Positions 55,095 through 64,000 of a DNA stretch of 64,000 bases are shown one piece after another. The translations under genes were made by a program, and so were the position numbers. Below the pieces are notes generated by a model. It searched no databases. It worked only from the letters and a program-made list of their open reading frames with translations, and was not told the DNA's origin. Numbering within the stretch: position 1 is the stretch's first letter; every line of letters starts with the position of its first letter. The stretch is from Streptomyces carminius (GTDB lineage: Bacteria; Actinomycetota; Actinomycetes; Streptomycetales; Streptomycetaceae): assembly GCF_002794255.1 (NCBI RefSeq), contig NZ_PGGW01000010.1:1-64000 (forward strand). The letters run 5' to 3'.

Positions 55095-56048
55095 ATGCCC
55101 GCGATCACTGCCGAGAACCCGCTCGCGCTGCCGCGTGTCACAGTTCCCGTGGGCGCCCGGCCACGCCGCGTCCTGCAGCTGGTCACGGCACCCTCCGGTT
55201 TCGAGGGGGAGGGCTTCCCGGTACGGCGGGCGTTCGCCGCGATCGACCACAGGTATCTGGACCCGTTCATCATGATGGACCAGATGGGCGAGGTGGACTA
55301 CGGGGCCGGCGAGCCCAAGGGGACCCCCTGGCATCCGCACCGCGGCTTCGAGACCGTCACGTACATCATCGACGGCACCTTCATCCACCGGGACTCGCAC
55401 GGTGGCGGCGGCACCATCACCGACGGCGACACCCAGTGGATGACCGCGGGCTCCGGCCTCCTGCACATCGAGACCCCGCCCGAGGAACTGGTCATGTCCG
55501 GCGGCCTCTTCCACGGCCTGCAGCTGTGGGTCAACCTGCCGGCCAAGGACAAGATGACCGACCCCCGCTACCAGGACATCCGCGGCGGCAGCGTCAAGCT
55601 GCTGGCGTCCAGTGACGGCGGTGCGCTCCTGCGGGTCATCGCGGGTGAGATGAACGGTCACGAAGGGCCGGGCGTCACGCACACACCGATAACGATGATC
55701 CATGCCTCGGTCAGTCCCGGTGCGGAGGTCACGCTGCCCTGGCGACCGGACTTCAACGCCCTCGCGTACGGCCTCGCGGGCCAGGGATTCGCCGGCGGGG
55801 AGCGGCAGCCCTTCGGCACGGGGCAGTCGGTCGTCTTCGGCGACGGCGACGCGCTCACCGTCCGGGCCGCCGGGAACCAGGACTCCCGTAGCGCGAACTT
55901 CGAGGTGGTCCTGCTCGGCGGTCTGCCGATCCGTGAGCCGGTGGCACACTACGGGCCGTTCGTGATGAACAGCCACGCCGAGCTGGCCCAGGCGTTCGAC
56001 GACTTCAAGGCGGGACGGCTGGGGAAGATTCCGGCCGATCTCCTCTGA
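55095..56048 (+). CDS. Pirin-family protein
   Basis: A 317-residue bicupin. The metal-binding N-terminal cupin has HPHRGFETVTY, then HRDSHGGGG and GLLHIE, supplying the usual three His plus Glu. Pirins have quercetinase-like or regulatory redox roles. The C-terminal cupin lacks metal ligands. GAGGAG is close before the ATG. It is convergent with the MFS gene at 56074. Confidence 0.9.
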   Translation: MPAITAENPLALPRVTVPVGARPRRVLQLVTAPSGFEGEGFPVRRAFAAIDHRYLDPFIMMDQMGEVDYGAGEPKGTPWHPHRGFETVTYIIDGTFIHRDSHGGGGTITDGDTQWMTAGSGLLHIETPPEELVMSGGLFHGLQLWVNLPAKDKMTDPRYQDIRGGSVKLLASSDGGALLRVIAGEMNGHEGPGVTHTPITMIHASVSPGAEVTLPWRPDFNALAYGLAGQGFAGGERQPFGTGQSVVFGDGDALTVRAAGNQDSRSANFEVVLLGGLPIREPVAHYGPFVMNSHAELAQAFDDFKAGRLGKIPADLL

Positions 56049-56073
56049 CGGCGGTCCCGCGCGAGGCCGTCGG

Positions 56074-57516
56074 TCACGTCTGCCGCGGTACGGGCTTGGG
56101 CAGCAGCGCGATCAGGGCGGTACCGGCCAGCAGGAAGACCACGCCGATTCGGAAGGCGAGCGAGTAACCCGAGGCGAGCGCCTCCTCGGCACCGGCCGGC
56201 CCCGGGAGCGAGGAGATCCGGTCGGCCGCCGCCGTGACGAGGACCGTCAAGCCGAGCGCACCGCCCAGCTGGCTGGAGGTGTTGAGCAGTCCGGAGACGA
56301 CTCCCTGGTCGGCGGCCGGCACTCCGGAGGTGGCCGCCGTGGTGATCGGCGTCATCAGCAGCCCCGCGCCGGTCATCATCAGGATGCCCGGTCCCAGGAT
56401 CGTGCCGACGAAAGTGCCATGCGCGGTGAGCGTACTCTGCCAGGCCATGCCGACGGCCGCCAACAGGCCGCCGGCCGCGCCGATCAGCCGTCCGTCCACG
56501 TGGCTCATCAGCCGGGGCGCCAGCTTGGAGCCCACGATGACGGCGACGGTGTGCGGAAGGAAGCAGAGGCCGGTGCGTACGGGACTGTAGTGAAGCACGT
56601 TCTGCATGTACAGGGAAAGGAAGTACCAGACGCAGAAGGTCGCCGCGCCGATGGCGAGCAGGACCGTGTTCGCGGTGGACACCGAGCGGATGAGGAAGAG
56701 GCGCGGCGGGATGAGGGGCTCGGCGGCACGCGACTGGAGTCGGCCGAAGAGCACGAGACCGGCCAGGGCCGCGGCGATCGGCAGCGTCGAGCGACCGGAG
56801 CCCCAGCCGTGCGACTCGCTCGCCGCGATGCCGTACGCCAGCGCGGCGACACCAACGGTGACCAGCAGGGCGCCGAACACGTCGAGCCGCCGGGAGAGAC
56901 CGCCGCGGTTCGTGGGGAGACAGAGCACGGCGCCCACCAGCAGCACCGCTCCGACCGGCACGTTGACCAGCAGTACCCAGCGCCAGGAGAGGAAGTCGGT
57001 GAGCACCCCGCCGACCAGGCCGCCCGCGGCTCCGCCGCCGGCGCCGACCGCGGTCCAGGTGCCGATGGCCCGGGTGCGTCTGACGCCCTCGGGAAACGAG
57101 GTGGTGATGATCGACAACGTGGCCGGCGCGAGCACTGCGGCGCCGAGACCCTGTACGGCGCGGGCGGTCACCAGCATCCAGGGACCCTGGGCGAGGCCGC
57201 CGACGAGACTGGCCGCCGTGAACAGGCCGAGGCCGAAAAGGAAGGTCCTCTCGCGGCCGAAGAGATCGGCGATCCTGCCGCCCAGCAGCAGGAAACCGGC
57301 GAAGGTGAGGGTGTAGGCGTTGACCACCCACTGCAGTCCGGTCTCGCCGAGCCCCAGATCGGAGCGTATGGACGGCAGTGCCACATTGACCACGGAGATG
57401 TCGAGCACGATGAGGAACTGTCCACCGCACACCACGGTGAGCACCGCCCAGGCCGGGACTGCCCGCCCGGTCCTGTTCCGGACCGTGTGCTCCCGTGCTT
57501 TCGTTAAGCGACTCAT
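56074..57516 (-). CDS. DHA2-type MFS multidrug efflux transporter
   Basis: A 480-residue membrane protein with about 14 predicted helices. The MFS motif GGRIADLFGRERTFLFG between helices 2 and 3 and the antiporter-like segment GLGAAVLAPATLSII are typical of EmrB/QacA drug:proton antiporters. GGAAGAG precedes the ATG. It is divergent from the ABC importer genes; no regulator gene is adjacent. Confidence 0.9.
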   Translation of the reverse strand: MSRLTKAREHTVRNRTGRAVPAWAVLTVVCGGQFLIVLDISVVNVALPSIRSDLGLGETGLQWVVNAYTLTFAGFLLLGGRIADLFGRERTFLFGLGLFTAASLVGGLAQGPWMLVTARAVQGLGAAVLAPATLSIITTSFPEGVRRTRAIGTWTAVGAGGGAAGGLVGGVLTDFLSWRWVLLVNVPVGAVLLVGAVLCLPTNRGGLSRRLDVFGALLVTVGVAALAYGIAASESHGWGSGRSTLPIAAALAGLVLFGRLQSRAAEPLIPPRLFLIRSVSTANTVLLAIGAATFCVWYFLSLYMQNVLHYSPVRTGLCFLPHTVAVIVGSKLAPRLMSHVDGRLIGAAGGLLAAVGMAWQSTLTAHGTFVGTILGPGILMMTGAGLLMTPITTAATSGVPAADQGVVSGLLNTSSQLGGALGLTVLVTAAADRISSLPGPAGAEEALASGYSLAFRIGVVFLLAGTALIALLPKPVPRQT

Positions 57517-58019
57517 CCGTTCTCTTCCTGTGTGATCGGCTGCGGGGCGTCACGATTCCGGCCGGTGGCCCCGTGGCGGACGGTTCTCCGCACCGGTGTG
57601 TGGCGGGCGTGGATCGGACCGGTGGGGTGTCGGGGCAGGCGCAGTCCGCAGGCGCGTGTCCGGCCGACGGCGGGGTGGCGACTGGTGGCCGGGCTCTGGG
57701 ACGCGCGGGCCGGTAGGAGTATTGAACACCATGGCAACGAACGAGTCCCCTGTATTAATCTCCGCTGGAGATGGCCTGCTGGAGCCGGGCAGCCAGCACT
57801 TACGGATCGCCGAAGCAGTACACGGGGTACACGCAGTTCGTGCTCGGAGGAACGAGTGCGGGGGAGGCGGGCCGGACGGTCGTGACGGAGTACCGGCCGG
57901 TCCTCGGTGCCTCGCCGGATCCCCCCACGACCTGGTGGAGGGAGACGGCCGTGGAGCCGTCTCCGCCTCGGAGCACATCGAGTGGTGCCTCGGCGGTCAC
58001 CCGATCTGGGAGTGATGCG
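57517..58019. other. 503-bp leader between the MFS pump and ABC operon
   Basis: No gene is firmly supported. An AT-richer patch near 57719-57790 contains AGGAG and an in-frame ATG at 57731 (MATNESPVLISAGDGLLEPG), but the frame soon loses coding character. No TPP riboswitch core was found although the importer resembles the thiamine-precursor class. The frame of the ATPase stays open back to 57771, so a longer N-terminus is not excluded. Confidence 0.45.
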
Positions 58020-59021
58020 ATGGGTGAGTCCGCACCTGCCTCGATACCTGCCTCGATACCGCTGACCGTCTCCGGTGCGGGAAGCGAGGACGGGATCGTC
58101 GCCGACGAGAAGAGGAACAAGAGGGGGGCGGGGGTTTCCGCCGGCCTCGACGACGAGCGTCCCGGGCCGGGGGCCGCCGCCGATCGAGGGCAGACCGCTC
58201 TGGAGCTGAGCGGGGTCACCAAACACTTCCCACTGAGACGCCGTGTCACCGTGGCACTCGACGGCGTGGATCTCACCGTCGGGAAGGGCGAGTTCGTGAG
58301 TCTGCTCGGACCGTCCGGCTGCGGGAAGTCCACCGTGCTGCGGCTGCTCGCCGGTCTTGAGGAGCCCACCGCGGGCCAGGTCCGGGTGGATGGCCGCCCG
58401 CCTGCCGCGCTGGTCGGGGAGCACCGGCTCAGCGTCGCCTTCCAGCAGCACGCGTTGCTGCCCTGGGCGAGCGTGGCCGAGAACATCGCACTGCCCTTCA
58501 GGGTCGCAGGCCGACCGGTCGACCGCGCCAGAATCGCCGAACTTCTCCGGCTGACCGGACTGACGGACTTCGCCGAGGCGCGTCCCCGCCAGTTGTCGGG
58601 AGGCATGTGCCAGCGGGCCGCCGTCGCCCGGGCGCTCGCGCTCGACCCCGAAGTGTTGCTTCTGGACGAACCGTTCGGCTCGCTGGACGCGGTGACGCGG
58701 CGCCGCCTCAACTTCGAGCTGGCCCGCATCTGGACGGAGCGGCGCATCACCACCCTCCTGGTGACCCATGACGTGGCGGAGGCGGTGCTGCTCGCCGACC
58801 GCGTGGTGGTCCTGACCGGCCGGCCGGGCCGGGTGCGGCACGTGGAAGAGGTCGGCCTGAGCCGTCCGCGCAGCGGCCGGCTGACGCGGGAAGCGGCGTT
58901 CCACGACATCGTCGACAGGCTCACGGCACTGCTGGACGGCGACCTCGAGAGCGGCGCCTTCCCCGAGGAGGACGGCGACACGCGGTCGGGCCGGCGTCTG
59001 CTGCCAAGGCGTGCGCGATGA
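58020..59021 (+). CDS. ABC transporter ATPase (SsuB/TauB/ThiZ type)
   Basis: A 333-residue ATPase. A long, low-homology N-terminal tail (residues 1-60) precedes the domain. Walker A is GPSGCGKST, the signature LSGGM, Walker B LLLDEP, with the H-loop His in VTHD. The class energises uptake of nitrate, sulfonates, taurine or pyrimidine precursors. The stop overlaps the first permease (ATGA). Confidence 0.9.
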   Translation: MGESAPASIPASIPLTVSGAGSEDGIVADEKRNKRGAGVSAGLDDERPGPGAAADRGQTALELSGVTKHFPLRRRVTVALDGVDLTVGKGEFVSLLGPSGCGKSTVLRLLAGLEEPTAGQVRVDGRPPAALVGEHRLSVAFQQHALLPWASVAENIALPFRVAGRPVDRARIAELLRLTGLTDFAEARPRQLSGGMCQRAAVARALALDPEVLLLDEPFGSLDAVTRRRLNFELARIWTERRITTLLVTHDVAEAVLLADRVVVLTGRPGRVRHVEEVGLSRPRSGRLTREAAFHDIVDRLTALLDGDLESGAFPEEDGDTRSGRRLLPRRAR

Positions 59022-59779
59022 GGCCGGGACGGACCGGCGGGGTGCGCGACGCCCTGCCGGTGGCGGCGGGCGCCGTACTGGCGGTCGCCCTGATGGAGGC
59101 CGTCGGACGGCTGGAGGTGTTCGGCGGCAGCTGGCCGCCGCTCAGCCGTGTGCTGGACCTCCTGTGGGTCCCCGCCACCCGCGAACTGCTCGTGAGGTCG
59201 CTGGGCACCACCGCCGGCGAGGCCGGGATCGGGCTGCTGGCGGGGACACTGGCAGCGGTCGCCGTCGCGGTGCTCGGTGTGCTGCTGCCCGTGCTCAGGG
59301 CGGGTCTGGACCGGCTGGCCGCCGTCGTCAACGCCATTCCGCTGATCGCACTCGGCCCTCTGCTGATCGCCGGCGTGGGCCGCGAGGACAGCCCTGCCGT
59401 GGTCGCGGCGCTGGCGGTCGGGTTCGTCATGTTCGTCTCCATGACGTCCGGGCTCGACGCGGCGAGCGGAGCGCACCACGACGTGCTGGCGGCGCTCGGC
59501 GCGTCACGGACCACCACACTGCTGCGGCTGCGGCTGCCCGCCTCGGTGCCGATGGCACTCGACGGCCTCACCCAGGCGGCCCCGGCGGCCGTTCTCGGTG
59601 CCATCGTGGGCGAGTGGCTCGGCGCGCCGCGCGGGCTGGGCACGCTCCTGGTCAGCACGATGCAGAACCACCAGACACTGCTGTTGTGGGCGGCCGGCAT
59701 GGCCGCCGCGCTGCTGGCCATGGCCTCCTACGCGGTGGTGTGCGCCCTGCGCTCCCAGCTCGTCTGGAGGTTCCAGTGA
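59018..59779 (+). CDS. ABC transporter permease 1
   Basis: A 253-residue membrane protein with about six helices. The EAA-type loop for ATPase contact is LAALGASRTTTLLRLRLPAS. It is one of two permeases forming the membrane channel. Overlaps the ATPase and the second permease by 4 nt each. Confidence 0.88.
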   Translation: MRPGRTGGVRDALPVAAGAVLAVALMEAVGRLEVFGGSWPPLSRVLDLLWVPATRELLVRSLGTTAGEAGIGLLAGTLAAVAVAVLGVLLPVLRAGLDRLAAVVNAIPLIALGPLLIAGVGREDSPAVVAALAVGFVMFVSMTSGLDAASGAHHDVLAALGASRTTTLLRLRLPASVPMALDGLTQAAPAAVLGAIVGEWLGAPRGLGTLLVSTMQNHQTLLLWAAGMAAALLAMASYAVVCALRSQLVWRFQ

Positions 59780-60555
59780 GTACCTCCGGCACGCCGCTCC
59801 GGCGCCTGACGGCGGCACTGGGGGCGGTGCTCAGCAGGTACTGGACAGTGCTGGCGCTGGTGCTCGCCTGGGAGACATGGGTCCGTGTCCGGAACCTCAA
59901 CGAGATCGTGGTGCCCGCGCCGTACTCGGTGGTGAGCGACGTCGTCGGCAATCCCTCCGCCTATACGGACGCTCTCGCGCACACGCTGCTGAACTCGGTC
60001 GTCGGGCTGAGTCTCGGTATGGGGCTCGGGGTGTGCTGCGCCGTCGCCGTCTGGTCCTCGCGGCTGCTGGAGGGCCTGTTGACGCCTCTGATGCTGATCA
60101 TGCGGTCGGTCCCCGTCGTGGCGATGATCCCGGTGATCGCCTTCGTGACCGGGTACGGCGCCGCCGCGGTGACCACGGTCACCACCCTGGTCTCGTTCTT
60201 TCCCACCTTCGTGATGGTCCTGTCGGGACTGCGATCGGCGCCGGCTGCCATGACCGACATGTTCGCCGTCCTCGGCGCCTCCCGCCCGATGGTGCTGCGC
60301 AGACTGCTGCTGCCGCACGCGGTCCCCCGACTCCTTGTCGCCCTGCGGCTCACGGCCCCCACGGCGGTGCTCGCCGCGATGCTGGCGGAGTACCTGCTCG
60401 GCCGGGACGGTCTGGGCACTCTCTTCGCCGAGGCGACGATCTTCATGGCGCCGCAGCGCGCCTGGGGCGGCGCACTGATCGCCACCGTGGTCTCCGTCGC
60501 CTCCTTCGTGGCCGCCCGTGGTGTCGAGCAGCGCTACTCCGTCCTGTTCCGTTGA
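59776..60555 (+). CDS. ABC transporter permease 2
   Basis: A 259-residue permease with about six helices and EAA loop FAVLGASRPMVLRRLLLPHA. GTG start within a GTGA overlap. It pairs with permease 1 as a heterodimer. An 82-nt gap leads to the substrate-binding protein gene. Confidence 0.88.
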   Translation: MSTSGTPLRRLTAALGAVLSRYWTVLALVLAWETWVRVRNLNEIVVPAPYSVVSDVVGNPSAYTDALAHTLLNSVVGLSLGMGLGVCCAVAVWSSRLLEGLLTPLMLIMRSVPVVAMIPVIAFVTGYGAAAVTTVTTLVSFFPTFVMVLSGLRSAPAAMTDMFAVLGASRPMVLRRLLLPHAVPRLLVALRLTAPTAVLAAMLAEYLLGRDGLGTLFAEATIFMAPQRAWGGALIATVVSVASFVAARGVEQRYSVLFR

Positions 60556-60637
60556 CCTCTCCGGGCCGGTGGTCTGTCCCGCACCGTCCCGCCCCGTGCC
60601 GTTGTTCTCCCCACCTCACACGAGAAAGCCGTACCTC

Positions 60638-61738
60638 ATGCCTGCAGACCGTATTTCCCGGCAGAACGAGTCCGCGCCCGCCTGGTCCCGCAGGCGCTTA
60701 CTGAAGGTGGCCGGCGCCGCGGGGGGCGTGGCCCTCGGGGGTGGCCTGCTCGCCGGATGCGGCGACGACGGCGGTGCCCGGGCGTCATCGTCGGCCGACA
60801 GGGTCCGCGTGGCGCTCGGCTGGCTCAACGACATCGAGTTCGCCGGTTTCTGGAACGCGGACGCAGCCGGTTACTACGCGGAGGAAAACCTCAGCGTCGA
60901 ATTCCAGGAGGGCGGGCCGAACGCCCCGGACACCACCATCCTGCTGGCCAACGGCCAGGCTGACATCGGCGTGCACGCCAACATGCAGATATTGCTGCAG
61001 GCCATTGCCAAGGGCAACGACTTCAGGATGGTGGGGGCCGCCCTCCAGACGAACCCGGGTGGGCTGCTCTCTCTGGCGTCCGACCCGGTACGGGAGCCCC
61101 GGGACCTGACAGGGGCCAGGATCCTGGGCCAGGTCGGGGCCAAACCGCAGATCAACGCGATCTTCGACCTGGCGGGGCTGAAGAAGGACTACGAGTTCGT
61201 CCCCGCCGGTTCCAGCGTCGATCCGCTCCTGGAGAAGAAGGGCAAGGTCCTCACCTGCTATATGACAAGTGAGCCGATCACCCTGAGGGTCAAGCACGGG
61301 ATGAAGCCCGGCAAGGACTTCGTCACCGTCACCTACGAATCGCTGGGACTGCCCGCCTACGCGACCATCGTGTACTGCGGGCGGAAGTTCCTGAGGCAGC
61401 GGGGGAACGTCATGGAGCGGTTCATGCGCGCCACCCTTCGGGGCTGGCAGGACAACTTCGAGGACCCCGAGCACGCGGCACGCCTGGTGGTCGGGAAGTA
61501 CGGTGCCGATCTCGGCCTGGACCTCACGGAGCAGACGCGCGGGAACGAGGTCCAGATCTCGTTCATGGAGAACGATCTGACACGCAGGAAGGGCCTGTTC
61601 CGCATGGACGCCGGGCGGCTGGGCGGACCCATGTACGCCGGGCTCCGTGCCGCGGGCGTCAAGGATCTGCCGGAGGCGGACGAGGTCGTCGACAACAGCG
61701 TTCTCGACGCCGTCTACCGGGGGCGTACCCGCGTGTGA
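60638..61738 (+). CDS. NMT1/THI5-like ABC substrate-binding lipoprotein
   Basis: A 366-residue exported protein. The N-terminus has a twin-arginine-like SRRRLLK followed by a lipobox LLAGC, so it is probably a Tat-exported lipoprotein. The mature domain has the NMT1/THI5 pattern: RVRVALGWLNDIEFAGFWNA, FQEGGPNAPDTTILLANGQA and DIGVHANMQ. The family binds pyrimidine thiamine precursors, nitrate, sulfonates and other small ligands. The precise ligand is open. Confidence 0.88.
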   Translation: MPADRISRQNESAPAWSRRRLLKVAGAAGGVALGGGLLAGCGDDGGARASSSADRVRVALGWLNDIEFAGFWNADAAGYYAEENLSVEFQEGGPNAPDTTILLANGQADIGVHANMQILLQAIAKGNDFRMVGAALQTNPGGLLSLASDPVREPRDLTGARILGQVGAKPQINAIFDLAGLKKDYEFVPAGSSVDPLLEKKGKVLTCYMTSEPITLRVKHGMKPGKDFVTVTYESLGLPAYATIVYCGRKFLRQRGNVMERFMRATLRGWQDNFEDPEHAARLVVGKYGADLGLDLTEQTRGNEVQISFMENDLTRRKGLFRMDAGRLGGPMYAGLRAAGVKDLPEADEVVDNSVLDAVYRGRTRV

Positions 61739-61796
61739 CGATGCCCGTCGTCCACGGGAGGCGGGAACACGGGTGCTCGTCCCGCTCCCCGTCCCC

Positions 61797-61820
61797 CGCC
61801 CCGCCCCGCGGGGCGGGGCG
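61797..61820. terminator. GC palindrome between convergent genes
   Basis: CGCCCCGCCCCG (61797-61808) is followed immediately by its reverse complement (61809-61820). It separates the ABC operon (plus) from the glycosyltransferase (minus). Confidence 0.5.
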
Positions 61821-61842
61821 GGGCGGGGCGGCCGTCCGGGCG

Positions 61843-62763
61843 TCAGCGACCGTCCAGGGCCGCTCGCAGCTCGTCCTCGACCTGCTCGGGGGACGGCTGG
61901 GGATCGCCGAGCGCACGGTAGAGGACCTGGAGCGTGCGCTCGTAGTAGTGGTGGTCCAGGGGAACGCCCGCCTCGAGCCTGGCGTACGCCATCTGGTACA
62001 TGACCGGCATGAACCGGCGCACCTGCTGTGCGCGCTCGGTGGTGGCCGGCCAGCGTTCGCAGATCAGGTGCCAGTTGTCCTCGTAGGTCTTCAGGGCCGC
62101 GATGTCGTCGGAGGTCGGCGTCGTCAGGCTGTCGACACCGGGGATCCGGTGCAGGGCGATGGCGACCTGAGGCTGGTGCACCACCCGGTAACCGTGCCCG
62201 TGCGCCAGCTTCAGGAAGAAGTCCCAGTCCTCCTCGACGGACAGCGCGGTGTCGAAGAACGCCCCGGCGGACCGGGGGGAACGGCACACCACGGCCGACG
62301 GCGCGAAGTGGTTGGTGACGTCCAGGAGCCCGCGGTCGAAGGGGAAGTCGAGCCGGACGAAGACCTCGGCGTCGTCGATCGTCGTGCCGGTGACCCGTGT
62401 CCGCGCGATGTTGATGTTGACGTAGACGAGGTCGGCCCCGTCCCGCAGCAGGGGGAGGGTGCCGGCCAGGTGCTGCGGGCTGAAGACGTCGTCGTCGTCG
62501 AGGAAGGCGACGAACTCGCCCCGGGCGACCTCCAGTCCGCGGTTGCGCGCCGCCGAAGGGCCGCTCTGGGAAGGCTGGTCGATGAGCTGCACGTTCATGT
62601 ACCGGCCCGCTTCCTCGACCACGTCGTCGACGGGGGAACCATGGTCGTTGACGACGATGACCTCGAGCTGCCGACTGTCGAAGTCCAGGGTCCGCACGCT
62701 CTGCAGCGCGACGGCCAGCCGTTCCGGGCGGTTGTGGGTGGGAATGATGACACTGACCAGCAC
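61843..62763 (-). CDS. Family 2 glycosyltransferase
   Basis: A 306-residue GT-A fold transferase. The nucleotide-sugar region begins VSVIIPTHNRPERLAVALQS, the Asp-rich metal motif is FVAFLDDDDVF near residue 90, and the acceptor/base region has SVEEDWDFFLKLAHG. GT2 enzymes transfer sugars from NDP-sugars to varied acceptors; here neither partner is known. The GTG start follows GAGAGGAA. It may share a transcript with the deiminase-like gene upstream, 269 bp away. Confidence 0.88.
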   Translation of the reverse strand: MLVSVIIPTHNRPERLAVALQSVRTLDFDSRQLEVIVVNDHGSPVDDVVEEAGRYMNVQLIDQPSQSGPSAARNRGLEVARGEFVAFLDDDDVFSPQHLAGTLPLLRDGADLVYVNINIARTRVTGTTIDDAEVFVRLDFPFDRGLLDVTNHFAPSAVVCRSPRSAGAFFDTALSVEEDWDFFLKLAHGHGYRVVHQPQVAIALHRIPGVDSLTTPTSDDIAALKTYEDNWHLICERWPATTERAQQVRRFMPVMYQMAYARLEAGVPLDHHYYERTLQVLYRALGDPQPSPEQVEDELRAALDGR

Positions 62764-63032
62764 GGGGGTTCCTCTCAGGACTTCGGGGCGGTGGCGGAAG
62801 AGTTCTGTGGACGAACTGCGGTCGGTCCCGGTGTGTCCGGAGAACAGCGCCGTCGGCCGAACTCGGGAGCGCCGGCCGTCGGCGGGCGGCACCGGTCGGC
62901 GGACGGTCCCGGCGAACCACTCGCGAGGTCCTGCGGGACGGCGCGGCTCTTCCCGTGCCGGGATCACCTCGGAACGCGTCCCGAAGACAGGCCGCGGCGG
63001 ACGACCGACCGGGTATGTGGCGGGGGTTGAGT

Positions 63033-64000
63033 CTATAGCTTCGGTGCTCCCTCCGCCTCCGCATCGGCCCCGGCGGCACGGGCCTGATCCGCCGGCTGCG
63101 GGTCGGCCGACCGGTGCAGGATGCCCGTGAGGCAACCGAGTGCGCCGGCCGCCCGGACGTACTCGCCGACATCCACCACCCGGGTCCGGACACCGGCTGC
63201 CTCCAGCCGCCGGCGGGTGCGCGGGCATCCGTCCGGCATGAGGACCCGCCCGGGAGCGAGCGTGACGAGATTGAGACTGCGGGAGCGCACCACCTCGTCG
63301 TCGGGCTCGAACTCGATCAGCTCGTAGTCCCGGGCGCGCAGGGCGGCCCGCACTTCCTCCCCCACGGTGGCCGAGTGCAGGACCGCCTGTCGCGGGCCGA
63401 CCGGAACCAGCGAGCCGAGCAGGTGCTGCACCCCGGGGCCGAGCGGTACGGGGAGCACCGTCACGCCCTGTTCGCCCAGTACCTGCCGCAGCGCGAGAAC
63501 CCCGGCCGCGTTCGTACGGAACCCCGAGCCGACCAGCACCGTTTCGTCGTCGATCCACAGTGCGTCGGCTCCCTCGAACGAGGCCGTCCCCCGGACGGTG
63601 TGCAGGATCGGGATGCCGAGCCGGGCCAGTGCGAGCGCCGCGTGGCGCTCCTCCCCGGCCCGCTGCGCCGACGCGGTCCGCCCCAGCACCACTCCCTCGG
63701 GAGTGGCCAGGAACAGGTCGCGCAGGAACACCACGTTGGGCGGGGCGTCCGGCGGTGGGTGGGACACATGGACCGTGACGCCCTCCGCCCGGAACACCTC
63801 GGCCACCGCGTCCGTCTGGGCCCGCAGTCGTCCGAGGTCGACCCGGTCCGTCATCAGGTGCCCGCGGGCGTCGCTCACCGCTTCGAGGCTGTCGGGCGGC
63901 CGGGCGAGGAGTACGGCCCGCAGGGGATCGGTCTCCGAGCGGTAGCCGCAGCGTGTCCAGATCCGGCCCGCGGCGATCTCCGCGGCGTGGCTGCCGGACC
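63033..64000 (-). CDS. Arginine deiminase/DDAH-superfamily protein, 5' end off-window
   Basis: The frame is open to the window edge and carries family-like residues (GRIWTRCGYRSETDPLRAVLLARPPDSL region), so the start lies beyond 64000. Visible are about 322 residues: substrate-binding DAPPNVVFLRDLF, EGADALWIDDETVLVGSGFRTN (typical RTN motif) and a C-terminal GALGCLTGIL with the probable nucleophilic Cys. Superfamily members hydrolyse arginine-type guanidines or transfer amidino groups. An internal GTG at 63878 is a possible but shorter start. The substrate is unknown. Confidence 0.82.
   Translation of the reverse strand, partial: SGSHAAEIAAGRIWTRCGYRSETDPLRAVLLARPPDSLEAVSDARGHLMTDRVDLGRLRAQTDAVAEVFRAEGVTVHVSHPPPDAPPNVVFLRDLFLATPEGVVLGRTASAQRAGEERHAALALARLGIPILHTVRGTASFEGADALWIDDETVLVGSGFRTNAAGVLALRQVLGEQGVTVLPVPLGPGVQHLLGSLVPVGPRQAVLHSATVGEEVRAALRARDYELIEFEPDDEVVRSRSLNLVTLAPGRVLMPDGCPRTRRRLEAAGVRTRVVDVGEYVRAAGALGCLTGILHRSADPQPADQARAAGADAEAEGAPKL

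Noticed and set aside
57517..58019. TPP riboswitch upstream of the THI5-like importer
   Set aside because: The conserved CTGAGA and ACCTGATCTGG-type core segments were looked for and not found.

Overview
The window is high-GC actinobacterial DNA, almost certainly from a Streptomyces chromosome. GC-rich third codon positions, frequent GTG and some TTG starts, and many ATGA/GTGA stop-start overlaps support this. So do the families present: a Bpa-type proteasome activator, a mycothiol-dependent DinB-fold enzyme, two PknB-type kinases and paired branched-chain keto acid dehydrogenase (bkd) operons. Long open frames opposite real genes are the expected GC-rich shadows and were ignored.

Layout. 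(1) 1-1368: an ISAs1-family insertion sequence with recognisable ends. (2) 1382-3921: an XRE-type regulator with a downstream small protein built from an internal duplication, plus two short coupled genes on the other strand. (3) 4025-12482: the most distinctive locus, a class I lanthipeptide cluster of the FxLD type. It encodes a NUDIX protein, a PIMT-like O-methyltransferase, a 51-residue precursor with an FDLD leader motif, a full-length LanB with its own elimination domain, LanC, a second stand-alone elimination-type protein, and an APH-fold phosphotransferase. No transporter or leader protease is present. (4) 12619-16987: an Lrp/AsnC regulator divergent from an E1alpha-E1beta-E2 keto acid dehydrogenase operon. 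(5) 17177-25963: an aldo/keto reductase, a GlxA-like regulator, mobA-moeA-K+ channel-quinone oxidoreductase, a Ser-rich surface protein and bpa. (6) 26182-31220: two divergent PknB-like kinases and a phosphotransferase. (7) 31677-35399: a second complete bkd operon. As I recall, unchecked, two bkd operons flanking kinases matches the S. coelicolor core chromosome, so the lanthipeptide cluster would sit at the edge of conserved core DNA.

(8) 35548-42601: GntR-MFS, a mycothiol-type enzyme, a nitrilase-family amidase, a YiaA-like membrane protein, and a TetR-aldo/keto reductase pair divergent from a membrane-anchored endonuclease/phosphatase-family protein, with two operator-like palindromes between them. 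(9) 42622-48396: an accessory stretch of secreted proteins, a MarR regulator with a lipocalin-like secreted protein, a toxin-antitoxin pair whose VapC-like toxin appears internally deleted, a monooxygenase-fold protein, two coupled mini-GntR regulators and two small coupled proteins. Imperfect direct repeats flank the MarR/lipocalin module. (10) 48463-56048: housekeeping genes (thioredoxin-NHL protein, M18 aminopeptidase, long acyl-CoA dehydrogenase, SseB-domain protein, pirin). (11) 56074-61738: a drug-efflux MFS pump divergent from a four-gene NMT1/THI5-type ABC importer. (12) 61843-64000: a family 2 glycosyltransferase and an arginine deiminase/DDAH-superfamily enzyme that runs off the window.

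The lanthipeptide genes plausibly act together. LanB glutamylates Ser/Thr with Glu-tRNA and eliminates to dehydroamino acids, LanC closes thioether rings, and the methyltransferase modifies an Asp carboxylate and may create isoaspartate. The roles of the second elimination protein and the phosphotransferase are open. No tRNA, rRNA, CRISPR array or recognisable riboswitch was seen.
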